Shown here one piece after another: positions 22,041-29,326 of a stretch of 64,000 nucleotides of DNA (its first letter is position 1; every line of letters begins with the position of its first letter). Source of the stretch: Conexibacter arvalis (lineage in GTDB: Bacteria; Actinomycetota; Thermoleophilia; Solirubrobacterales; Solirubrobacteraceae); NCBI RefSeq assembly GCF_014199525.1, contig NZ_JACHNU010000008.1:1-64000 (forward strand). The letters run 5' to 3'. The position numbers and the translations under genes were made by a program. The notes below the pieces were generated by a model that was not told the origin of the DNA, made no database searches, and worked only from the letters and a program-made list of their open reading frames with translations.

Positions 22041-22105
22041 GCCCTCCGGGCTCCGAGGAAATCCGGGAGAGCGATCCGCGCCGAACGGGTAGTGCAGGAG
22101 ACGGG

Positions 22106-22858
22106 ATGAGTGTCAGCGATACAACCACCCGCTCCGGAGACCGCTTCGTCTACGTGCTCGACCACGACGCCGGCCTGCGCAGCGTGCTCCAGGAGGCCGA
22201 TCGCGCCCGCTGCCGCCAGCACGCGGTCGCCGCGATCGCCGAGGTTCCCAGCGGGCCTTGGGATCCGCAGGCCAACCCGATGCCCGAGGCCGAGCTCGGC
22301 CTGCTCGTGCTCGACGGGCTGCTGATCCGCGACGTCACGGTCGCCGAGGCCCGCTGCGGCGAGCTGATCGGCCCCGGCACGATCCTGCGCCCGTGGGACG
22401 AGAGCGGGCTCGACGCGCCGATGCGCCACGAGGTCGACTGGCAGGTGATCGAGCCGCTGCGGGTCGCCGTGCTCGACCAGCACTTCCTGCGCGTCGTCGC
22501 CCACTGGCCGCCGCTGATCACGGCGCTGGTCGCGCGCGCCAACGAGCGCGCCCAGGATCTCGCCGTGATGGTCAGCATCCACAGCCTCAAGCGCGTCGAC
22601 GTGCGGCTGCTCGCCTTCTTCTGGCACCTCGCCGACCGCTACGGCAAGGTCACCTCCGACGGCGTGCTGGTGCCGCTGGCGCTCACGCATCGGCAGCTGG
22701 CCCTGCTGGTTGGCGCCCAGCGGCCGTCGGTCACCTCGGCGCTCGGCACGCTCTCCGAGCGCGAGCTGCTGCGACGCGACGACGACGGCAACTGGCTGCT
22801 GACCGGTGAGCCGCCCGAGGACCTCAGCGTGCTCGCGCCCAACGGGGTCGCGGCTTAG
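22106..22858 (+). CDS. Crp/Fnr-family transcriptional regulator
   Basis: This 250-aa protein has AGGAG 7 nt before the ATG. The N-terminal 150 residues fit a cyclic-nucleotide-binding-like beta roll (LLVLDGLLIRDVTVAEARCGELIGPGTIL). The long dimerisation helix (about 140-170) leads to a Crp-type winged HTH: VPLALTHRQLALLVGAQRPSVTSALGTLSERELLRRDDDGNWLL. The canonical cAMP-binding arginine motif is not evident, so the ligand is unclear. Its expression could depend on the micro-ORF and hairpin in its leader. Confidence 0.88.
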   Translation: MSVSDTTTRSGDRFVYVLDHDAGLRSVLQEADRARCRQHAVAAIAEVPSGPWDPQANPMPEAELGLLVLDGLLIRDVTVAEARCGELIGPGTILRPWDESGLDAPMRHEVDWQVIEPLRVAVLDQHFLRVVAHWPPLITALVARANERAQDLAVMVSIHSLKRVDVRLLAFFWHLADRYGKVTSDGVLVPLALTHRQLALLVGAQRPSVTSALGTLSERELLRRDDDGNWLLTGEPPEDLSVLAPNGVAA

Positions 22859-22945
22859 GTAGGAGGCCGCGTCCGACGACGCCGGGCCCGACGCCTTCCG
22901 GCGCCGGGTCTGCGTCGCCGTCTCCGGCGAGCGGCGTCGCCGCGC

Positions 22946-23515
22946 TCAGCCGAGATGGGAGGTGGCGGCGTGCGGCTTGTCGGCCGCGCGGCCGGTCCGC
23001 TTGGCGTCGCGCACCGTGCGCTCGTCGCGGCCCATCGCGAGCAGCTCGTCGACCAGCGCCAGCGCCGCCGCATGGGTGCGGTCGGTGTGGCGGCGGATCG
23101 AGCGCGCCGCGTACGTGCCGGCGGCGTCGAGCCCCAGCCGCCGGTCGACGACCGCGGGCGAGGCCCGTGTGACCCACCGCAGCGGCCTCGACCGCTCGCG
23201 CTTGCGCTCCTCGGCCCACTCGAGGCAGCGCTGCTCGCGTGCCCGTTCGATCTCCGCGCTGCCGCGCGAGCCGACGACCATCGAGGCGTAGCGGTAGAGG
23301 TCCTGCCTCCGCTCCTCGTCGATGCGGTCGTTGTACGCGCGCAGGAAGCCGCCGATGACCGGGCACGCCGCGGCCGGGCGGTCGCTGAACGGCTCGCCGG
23401 CGAGCATCGACGCCAGCTCCATCACACAGGCGCCTTCCGACGGCGCCGCGTGCTTGCCCTTGCTGAGGCGAATCGTCTGGTAGTTGACCTGCTGGGCCTC
23501 GCGCTGCTCCGACAT
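22946..23515 (-). CDS. Hypothetical protein, 189 aa
   Basis: The ATG at 23515 has AAAGGGG 7 nt upstream; a longer in-frame start lies 30 nt earlier. The first 75 residues (NYQTIRLSKGKHAAPSEGACVMELASMLAGEPFSDRP then ACPVIGGFLRAYNDRIDE, in outline) look like a conserved globular segment often seen in actinobacterial proteins of unknown function. The C-terminal half is Arg/Ala-rich and helical. It has no signal peptide or membrane helix. It is convergent with the Crp/Fnr gene. Confidence 0.7.
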   Translation of the reverse strand: MSEQREAQQVNYQTIRLSKGKHAAPSEGACVMELASMLAGEPFSDRPAAACPVIGGFLRAYNDRIDEERRQDLYRYASMVVGSRGSAEIERAREQRCLEWAEERKRERSRPLRWVTRASPAVVDRRLGLDAAGTYAARSIRRHTDRTHAAALALVDELLAMGRDERTVRDAKRTGRAADKPHAATSHLG

Positions 23516-23655
23516 TGGCAACCCCTTTCTGACGCTCAGCGCCATTTCGGGATACCCGCGAGTTCGTGCTGTCAGGCACGAGCGCGCGAAGCGGGCGGCT
23601 GGGCGTCATGATCCGGACGTCCGCTCAGCAGCGGCTGCGCGGTCGCCGCGGCCGG

Positions 23656-24057
23656 TCAGGCGAGGCGGTCGAGCGCGGCGTTGACGAGCGCGTCGGCCTC
23701 GGCGTTCTGCGCGCGCGGCACGGAGCGCACCGTCCAGCGCGCGAAGCCGCCCAGCGCCGCCGTCGCGGCCGCGTGCAGCGGTCTCATCGCGGCGTGCTTG
23801 ACGCGGTACTCGCCGTTGACCTGCTTGGCGACCAGCTCGGAGTCGTTGACCACCTCGACCTCGTCGGCGCCGAGCGCCCGCGCTCGCTCCAGGCCGAGCA
23901 GCAGCGCGCGGTACTCGGCGACGTTGTTGGTCGCCTCGCCGATCGCCTCGGCCCGCCGCTCCAGCACCGCGCCGTCCGCTCCCGCCACGACGACGCCGAT
24001 CGCGGCCGGCCCCGGATTGCCGCGCGCCCCGCCGTCGACGTGGACGACGAGCTTCAC
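23656..24057 (-). CDS. RNase H-like protein (ribonuclease HI family)
   Basis: This 133-aa protein has the RNase H fold: VVHVDGGARGNPGPAAIGVV (first Asp), TNNVAEYRALLLGLERA (Glu), VEVVNDSELVAKQVNGEYRVK (Asp), VPRAQNAEADALVNAALDR (last Asp). All four acidic catalytic positions are present, so it should cleave RNA in RNA-DNA hybrids. It is the short, basic-handle-lacking type common in actinobacteria. Its start overlaps the upstream small gene by 4 bp. The classic RNase HII gene is elsewhere in the window (39058). Confidence 0.92.
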   Translation of the reverse strand: MKLVVHVDGGARGNPGPAAIGVVVAGADGAVLERRAEAIGEATNNVAEYRALLLGLERARALGADEVEVVNDSELVAKQVNGEYRVKHAAMRPLHAAATAALGGFARWTVRSVPRAQNAEADALVNAALDRLA

Positions 24058-24284
24058 ACGCTGCCGTCGATCCGGGGCAGCGGGAGACGGTCGATCGCGG
24101 CGCGCTGGCGCCGGTCGCGCAGTGCGCGCGCCTGCTCGCCGCCGTTGGAGCGGGCGCCGCGGCCGCGACGCTCGCCTCTGCGGCGATCGACGATCACGGT
24201 GACGTTCTCGTCATCGGCGTAATACGCCGTCAGCTTGTCGTAGAGCTCGTCCTCGAGCTCCACGGGCACAACGCAGTAGATCAA
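24054..24284 (-). CDS. Conserved hypothetical, 76 aa, coupled to RNase H
   Basis: The protein begins MIYCVVPVELEDELYDKLTAYYADDENVTVIVDRRRGERR, in outline a beta-alpha-beta unit with a VIVDRRRGERR strand, then an Arg/Gly-rich tail. The VTVIVDRRRGERRG wording is commonly seen in short actinobacterial proteins of unknown function. It overlaps the RNase H start by 4 bp (ATGA) and is probably co-translated. No catalytic motif is visible. Confidence 0.7.
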   Translation of the reverse strand: MIYCVVPVELEDELYDKLTAYYADDENVTVIVDRRRGERRGRGARSNGGEQARALRDRRQRAAIDRLPLPRIDGSV

Positions 24285-24343
24285 TGGTCCTCGCCGGTCT
24301 CGACGACCTTGTCCGAGCGGATCCTAGTCGACCGGCGCGACGG

Positions 24344-25048
24344 CTACGCCGGCGTCAGCAGGCCGTACTCGTCCGCCGCGGCGTTCGCCTCGACGCGGTC
24401 GGCCGGCTCGAGCTCCTCGAGCTCGTAGCCCTGGCCCGCGGTGCGGACCGAGCCGCCGTCGAGGTCGACCTCGTAGCGGTACCAGCACAGCTCCCAGGAG
24501 ACGACGATCGTGACGATGCTGGTCGACTCCTCGACGGCGCGCGCGACGACAACCGGTGCGCCCAGCGAGCGGGCGACGCCGGCGACGGTGCGCGGGTGCT
24601 CGCTCTGGTTGAAGCGCTCGATCGCGGTCGCGGTGCGCTGCTCGATGCTGGTCGGCACCGCCTTGACCTGGCGCAGCTCGCGCTGCGGCTCAATCCGCTC
24701 GACGCGCTCGACCCGCTCGACGCGCGAGGAGCCCGCGCGCGCCTGCTGCTCGTGGACGTGGTCGTCGTGGCCGTTGGAGGGAGCGGCGGCGTCGTCGTTG
24801 CGCGGCCGGCGCAGGCGGCTCAGCAGCGAGCGGCGGCGCTCGCCGGGCGCCGAGCGCGTGCCGCGCTCGAGCACCGCGTCCTCGCGGACCCAGCCCTCGT
24901 GCAGCGCACGCGGCTGGCACAGCTCGCAGACCTCGCGACGGGTGCCGCCGGCGATGTACGTCTCCGCACGCTCGCCGCGCAGCAGGGTCCGGCCGCACAC
25001 GTCGCACGAGACATGCGCCTGCGTCGTCCGGATGTCCTTCGTCGTCAT
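24344..25048 (-). CDS. Zinc-ribbon hypothetical protein, 234 aa
   Basis: The N-terminus has two CxxC knuckles, VSCDVCGRTLL and REVCELCQPRAL (residues about 15-45), typical of a zinc ribbon. A low-complexity, charged linker (about 55-130, repeated VERVERVERIEP) follows. The C-terminal domain (RTVAGVARSLGAPVVVARAVEESTSIVTIVVSWELCWYRYEVDL, about 145-215) contains a beta-rich stretch with WELCWYRYEVDL. I do not know its function. It lies between EF-G2 and the RNase H genes on the same strand. Confidence 0.75.
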   Translation of the reverse strand: MTTKDIRTTQAHVSCDVCGRTLLRGERAETYIAGGTRREVCELCQPRALHEGWVREDAVLERGTRSAPGERRRSLLSRLRRPRNDDAAAPSNGHDDHVHEQQARAGSSRVERVERVERIEPQRELRQVKAVPTSIEQRTATAIERFNQSEHPRTVAGVARSLGAPVVVARAVEESTSIVTIVVSWELCWYRYEVDLDGGSVRTAGQGYELEELEPADRVEANAAADEYGLLTPA

Positions 25049-25100
25049 GAGGCCGCCGAGGGTAGCAACCCCCGACAGCCGTCAGGAACCAGGAGCGGTG

Positions 25101-27173
25101 CTATCCGTGGACCGCGGCGGCCTCCTCGCGCGCCTGCTCGACCACTCTCCCGGCCAGGTGGGGCGGCAGCTCCTCGTAGCGCAGGAACTCCATCGAGAAC
25201 TCGCCCTGACCGCCGGTGATCGCACGCAGATCTGGCGCGTAGGAGAGCATCTCCGCCATCGGCACCTCGGCGCGGACCTCGGTCATCCCGCCGGCCGGCT
25301 CCATCCCCAGCGGTCGCCCGCGGCGGCTGTTGAGGTCGCCGATCACGTCGCCGACGGAGTCCTCCGGGACGGTCACGGTCACCTGCATCACCGGCTCGAG
25401 CAGGACCGGACGCGCCTGTTCCAGCGCCTCTCTCATCGCAAGCGAGCCCGCGACCTTGAACGCCATCTCGGAGGAGTCGACCGAGTGGTACGCGCCGTCG
25501 ACCAGCCGCACCCGCACGTCCTTGACCGGATAGCCGGCGACGGCACCGTGCTCCATCGCCTCGACGACCCCTCTCTCGACCGCCGGGATGAAGCCGCCGG
25601 GGATCGCGCCGCCTCTGATCTGGTTGACGAACTCGAACCCCTCGCCGGGCGCGAGCGGCTCGACCTCGATCCGGCAGTCGCCGAACTGGCCGCGACCGCC
25701 GCTTTGCTTCTTGTGGCGGCCATGGGCCTTCGCGCCGGCGCGGATCGTCTCGCGGTAGGGGACGCGCGGCGGCTTCAACGTGACCTCGGCGCCGAACCGC
25801 TCGCGCAGCCGCGCGATCACGACCTCGACATGGATCTGCGACAACCCCGCGACGATCTGCTCCCCGGTCTGCTCGTCGCGGTGGAGGTCGATCGTCGGGT
25901 CCTCCTCCTGCAGCCGTCTCAGCGCCGTGAACACCTTCTCCTCGTCGCCCTTCGTCTTCGGCTCGATCGAGAACGCCATCACCGGCGCCGGCAGCGGGAT
26001 CGCCGGCATCGAGATCGGCTCGTCGCGGGCCGCCAGCCAGTCCCCCGCGCGCGTCTCCTTCAGCTTCGCGACGGCGCCGACGTCGCCGGGGCCGAACGCG
26101 TCGGCGTGGACCGTCTCGCGCCCGTTGAACGTCAGCAGCTGGCCGATCCGCTCCTTCGCGTGGGCGCGCGTGTTGAGCACGTGGCTGTCGTGTTCGATCA
26201 CGCCCTGGTAGACGCGGAAGAGGTTGATGCGGCCGGCGAACGGGTCGGCGCGCGTCTTGAAGACGTAGGCGTAGAGGTCGGCCTCCTCGTCGGGCTCCAG
26301 CGTCATGCCCGCGACCTCGAGGCCGCCGTGCTTGACCGGCGACGGCAGGTCCTCGACGATCGCGTCGAGCAGGCGATTGGTCGCCAGGTTGCGGGTCGCG
26401 ACGCCGCAGGTGACGGGGAACAGCGCGCCGTGGTTGGTGCCCTCCTTGAGCGCGTCGACGATCTCCTGGTGGGAGATCTCGTCGCCCTCGAGGTAGCGCT
26501 CCATCAGCGCGTCTGAGTTCTCGGAGACCTCGTCCATCAATCTCTCGCGGTAGGCCTGCGCCTCGTCGGCGAGCTCGGCGGGGATCGGGATCTCGCGGCA
26601 GTTGTCGCGGCCGTCGCCGTCGTAGGCGTACGCCTTCATGTCGACCAGGTCGATCACGCCGCTGACCTCGTGCTCGCGGCCGATCGGGATCTCGGTCGCG
26701 ACGACGTGCGGCCCGAAGGCGGCCTTGAGCGCGTCGAGCGTGCGGGCGAAGTCGGCCCGCTCGCGGTCGAGCATGTTGACGAACAGCAGCCGCGCGAGGT
26801 CGAGCTCGGCGGCCCGCTGCCACAGCCGCGTCGTCGAGACCTCGACGCCCATCACGGCGTTGACGACGAAGATCGCCGACTCGCAGACGCGCAGGGAGCC
26901 GAGCGCGTCCGCCACGAAGCTCGGCTCGCCGGGGGTGTCGATCAGGTTGACCTTGCGGTCCTGCCACTCGAAGCTGGCGAGCGCGGCCGAGATCGACATC
27001 TGCCGCGCCTTCTCGTCCGGGTCGGCGTCGGAGAACGTCGTCCCCTCGGTGACCTGGCCGAGCCGGTTGACGGCGCCGGCGGTGAAGAGCAGAGCCTCGT
27101 GCAGCGAGGTCTTCCCGCTGCCGCGGTGTCCGACGAGGGCGACGTTCCGGATCCTGCCGGCGGACTTGTGCAT
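25101..27173 (-). CDS. fusA2: EF-G-like translational GTPase (EF-G2 / FusA2)
   Basis: This 690-aa protein has the EF-G domain order. The G domain has P-loop GHRGSGKTS (15-23), switch II DTPGE (79-83) and NMLD (133-136) in the NKxD position. Domains II-V follow, including GGRGQFGDCRIEVEPL and the C-terminal PEDSVGDVIGDLNSRRGR. The catalytic His of canonical EF-G (DTPGH) is replaced by Glu, the mark of the EF-G-like paralogues of actinobacteria. It may act in a ribosome step other than standard translocation. The ribosome site lies in the stem of a 25-nt hairpin just before the ATG (27177-27201). Confidence 0.93.
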   Translation of the reverse strand: MHKSAGRIRNVALVGHRGSGKTSLHEALLFTAGAVNRLGQVTEGTTFSDADPDEKARQMSISAALASFEWQDRKVNLIDTPGEPSFVADALGSLRVCESAIFVVNAVMGVEVSTTRLWQRAAELDLARLLFVNMLDRERADFARTLDALKAAFGPHVVATEIPIGREHEVSGVIDLVDMKAYAYDGDGRDNCREIPIPAELADEAQAYRERLMDEVSENSDALMERYLEGDEISHQEIVDALKEGTNHGALFPVTCGVATRNLATNRLLDAIVEDLPSPVKHGGLEVAGMTLEPDEEADLYAYVFKTRADPFAGRINLFRVYQGVIEHDSHVLNTRAHAKERIGQLLTFNGRETVHADAFGPGDVGAVAKLKETRAGDWLAARDEPISMPAIPLPAPVMAFSIEPKTKGDEEKVFTALRRLQEEDPTIDLHRDEQTGEQIVAGLSQIHVEVVIARLRERFGAEVTLKPPRVPYRETIRAGAKAHGRHKKQSGGRGQFGDCRIEVEPLAPGEGFEFVNQIRGGAIPGGFIPAVERGVVEAMEHGAVAGYPVKDVRVRLVDGAYHSVDSSEMAFKVAGSLAMREALEQARPVLLEPVMQVTVTVPEDSVGDVIGDLNSRRGRPLGMEPAGGMTEVRAEVPMAEMLSYAPDLRAITGGQGEFSMEFLRYEELPPHLAGRVVEQAREEAAAVHG

Positions 27174-27176
27174 GCC

Positions 27177-27201
27177 CGATCTCCTCTGCTCGTGGAGATC
27201 G
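27177..27201 (-). promoter_or_regulatory. Hairpin that sequesters the EF-G2 ribosome site
   Basis: On the minus strand CGATCTCC - 9 nt - GGAGATCG forms a perfect 8-bp stem. The right arm contains the GGAG of the Shine-Dalgarno AGAGGAG, which ends 7 nt before the ATG. Folding would hide the ribosome site, so translation could respond to temperature, a ligand or a helper protein. Confidence 0.55.
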
Positions 27202-27218
27202 GACCCTACCTGCGGCCT

Positions 27219-27240
27219 CCAGCCCCCGCCAGGGGGCTGG
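27219..27240 (-). terminator. Hairpin between the sigma factor gene and EF-G2
   Basis: CCAGCCCCC (27219-27227) and GGGGGCTGG (27232-27240) form a perfect 9-bp stem with a GCCA loop. It lies downstream of the sigma factor stop on the minus strand, separating it from the EF-G2 leader. No U-tract is present. Confidence 0.55.
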
Positions 27241-27293
27241 TTCGCACGGTGTCACGGCATGTTTCAGACGCGCCGGCGGCGCGCCGGGGCGGC

Positions 27294-28085
27294 CTACAGG
27301 CCGGCCTGGGCGTCCTCGCTCTGGAGCCTCGAGCGCAGCCGCAGCACGGCCTTCGTGTGCAGCTGCGAGATCCGCGACTCCGTCACCCCGAGCACCTCGC
27401 CGATCTCGCGCAGCGTCAGGTTCTCGTAGTAGTAGAGGGCGATCACGAGCTTCTCGCGCTCGGGCAGGCGGGCGATCGCGTCGGCGACGCGATCCTTCAG
27501 CTCGCTGGCGTCGACGATCTTCTCCGGATCCGGGGCGTCCGGGTCCTGGAGCGTGTCGAGCAGCGATATCTGGTCGCCGCTGGCATCCGAGACGGTCCAC
27601 AGCTCGTCGAGCGCGGCGATCGTCGAGTTCGAGATCTGGATCAGCGCGTCCTGGAACTCGTCCATCGACATGTCGAGCTCGTGCGCCATCTCCTCGTCGG
27701 TCGGCGCGCGCTGGAGTCTGTGCTCCAGCTTCGCGTTCGCCCGCTCGATCTCCCGCGCCCGCGCCCGCACCGAGCGGGGCACCCAGTCGAGCGAGCGCAG
27801 CTCGTCGATGATCGCCCCGCGGATGCGCGGGATCGCGTACGTCTCGAACTTGATCTCGCGCCCCAGGTCGAAGCGCTCGATCGCGGAGATCAGGCCGATC
27901 AGGCCGTATGAGATGAGATCGGCCTCTTCGACGTGCGCCGGCAGTCCCGAGGCCATCCGCCCCGCGACGTACTTCACCAGCGGTGAATAGGCCACGACCA
28001 GTCGCTCGCGCGCACGTCCATCACCGCTCGCCTTGTAGCGGCGCCAGAGATCCTTGAGCTCGATCGCTTTGACGTTCGTTTCCAG
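27294..28085 (-). CDS. FliA/WhiG-type sigma factor
   Basis: Sigma-70 regions 2-4 are clear: YSPLVKYVAGRMASGLPAHVEEADLISYGLIGL in outline, IKFETYAIPRIRGAIIDELRSLDWVPRSVR, region 3 NAKLEHRLQRAPTDEEMAHEL, and region 4 ALYYYENLTLREIGEVLGVTESRISQLHTKAV. It is the FliA/WhiG class; no flagellar genes are here, so a developmental or stress role is likely. The first GTG (27995) would remove the conserved N-terminal LWRRYKASGDGRARERLV, which is in frame upstream. No ATG/GTG/TTG precedes that segment, but CTG at 28085 has AGGGGG 5 nt before it, so I chose it. It follows xerC on the same strand. Confidence 0.9.
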   Translation of the reverse strand: METNVKAIELKDLWRRYKASGDGRARERLVVAYSPLVKYVAGRMASGLPAHVEEADLISYGLIGLISAIERFDLGREIKFETYAIPRIRGAIIDELRSLDWVPRSVRARAREIERANAKLEHRLQRAPTDEEMAHELDMSMDEFQDALIQISNSTIAALDELWTVSDASGDQISLLDTLQDPDAPDPEKIVDASELKDRVADAIARLPEREKLVIALYYYENLTLREIGEVLGVTESRISQLHTKAVLRLRSRLQSEDAQAGL

Positions 28086-28098
28086 CGCCGCCCCCTCG

Positions 28099-29025
28099 CT
28101 ATGCCCGAGGATGGCTCTTGGCGTATGCCGACCTCAGCCTCGCGGACTCTACCCGAGTGTAGACCTGCGTCGTAGAGATGCTTGCATGGCCGAGCAATTC
28201 TTGGATGGACCGGAGATCCGCTCCATTTTCCAGCAAATGCGTCGCGAAGGAGTGTCGCAGAGCATGCGGGGAGACCGCGCCGACGGTCGAGACGCTCGCG
28301 GCCTGACGTGCCCAGACGCGCAGCCGTCGGCGCACGTCGGAGGTCGACAGCCGCCGCCCGGACTTCGACAGGAACAGCGCGCGGTCGCTGTCGACGGTCG
28401 CCAGCGCCCCTCGCGCCTTCTCCAGGTAGCGCGCGATCGCCGCCATCGCCGGCTCCCCGGTCGGCACGATCCGCGTCTTGGAGCCCTTGCCCTCCACGCG
28501 CACCAGCTCGCCGTCGAAGTCGACCGACTCGACGTCGAGCGTCACCAGCTCCTCGGCGCGCAGCCCGGAGGCGTAGGCCAGCTCGAACAGCGCCCGGTCG
28601 CGCAGCGACAGCGCCGTGTCGGCCGGGATGCGGTCGAGCAGCGCGGCGACCTCGGCCGGCTTGAGCACCTGCGGGAGCTTCTGCGCCTTGCGCGGCGCCG
28701 ACAGCAGGTCGGCGGGGTTCTGCTGCAGCTCGCCGTGCTCGACGAGCGTGCGGAACAGCGACCGCAGCGACGCGAGCTTGCGCGCGACCGTCGTCGGCGC
28801 CTGTCTGGCCTCGGTCAGGCCGGCGGCATAGCGGCGCAGCGCGCGCGGCGTGACGCCGGCGGGCTCCAGCCCGTGGCGGTCGGCCCAGCGCACGAACTGG
28901 AGCGAGTCGACGGCGTAGGCGTGGCGCGTCTTCTCCGCCGCGCCGCGACGGCGCAGGTCCTGCTCCAGCAGCCCGAGCGCCCTGCGCCAGGGATCGCTCA
29001 CCGGCGCGCTAGGCTGCGGAGCCAT
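28099..29025 (-). CDS. xerC: Tyrosine recombinase XerC/D
   Basis: This protein of about 308 aa starts at ATG 29025; an in-frame GTG at 29052 also exists. The N-terminal core-binding domain (LLEQDLRRRGAAEKTRHAYAVDSLQFVRW) is followed by the catalytic domain. The full set of active residues is visible: ELAYASGLRAEELVTL (Arg), VEGKGSKTRIVPT (Lys), SPHALRHSFATHLLENGADLRSIQELLGHASISTTQVYTRV (H-x2-R, H, Tyr). It resolves chromosome dimers at dif. Pairing with a FliA/WhiG-like sigma gene is a known actinobacterial arrangement. The start codon overlaps that of the divergent gene at 29024. Confidence 0.93.
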   Translation of the reverse strand: MAPQPSAPVSDPWRRALGLLEQDLRRRGAAEKTRHAYAVDSLQFVRWADRHGLEPAGVTPRALRRYAAGLTEARQAPTTVARKLASLRSLFRTLVEHGELQQNPADLLSAPRKAQKLPQVLKPAEVAALLDRIPADTALSLRDRALFELAYASGLRAEELVTLDVESVDFDGELVRVEGKGSKTRIVPTGEPAMAAIARYLEKARGALATVDSDRALFLSKSGRRLSTSDVRRRLRVWARQAASVSTVGAVSPHALRHSFATHLLENGADLRSIQELLGHASISTTQVYTRVESARLRSAYAKSHPRA

Positions 29026-29326
29026 GGCGTTGTTCTTCATCGACACCGGCACCGGTCAGGTCGCCACTCGCAGACAGCTGGTCGAAGCCGGCCTCGCGAC
29101 CGAGGCCGACGGGCCGGAGCGGCCGTGGTTCCGCATCCAGGGGACCGACGACGCGACGACCCTCTGGTATGCGGTGATGCGGAAGCGAACGCGGGGAATC
29201 TTCATCGGCGCTCTCGCTATTCGCCACAGCGACCATCATGCCTCTTTGCTGAATGAAGGTTGGGAGGAAGTCGTGGTCGAGGAGCTGCGCGAGGGGCCGT
29301 CCAGCGGCAGCGCTCAGGCGATGTAG
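29024..29326 (+). CDS. Hypothetical protein, 100 aa
   Basis: This protein begins MALFFIDTGTGQVATRRQLVEAGL and has a compact alpha/beta composition with TTLWYAVMRKRTRGIFIGALAIRH in the middle. I do not recognise it. The ATG (29024-29026) shares two bases with the divergent xerC ATG (CATGG), so their promoters must lie inside each other's coding regions or be leaderless. It ends 13 bp inside the convergent L,D-transpeptidase 3' end. Codon use near the end is less GC-rich, so the gene could be recent. Confidence 0.5.
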   Translation: MALFFIDTGTGQVATRRQLVEAGLATEADGPERPWFRIQGTDDATTLWYAVMRKRTRGIFIGALAIRHSDHHASLLNEGWEEVVVEELREGPSSGSAQAM

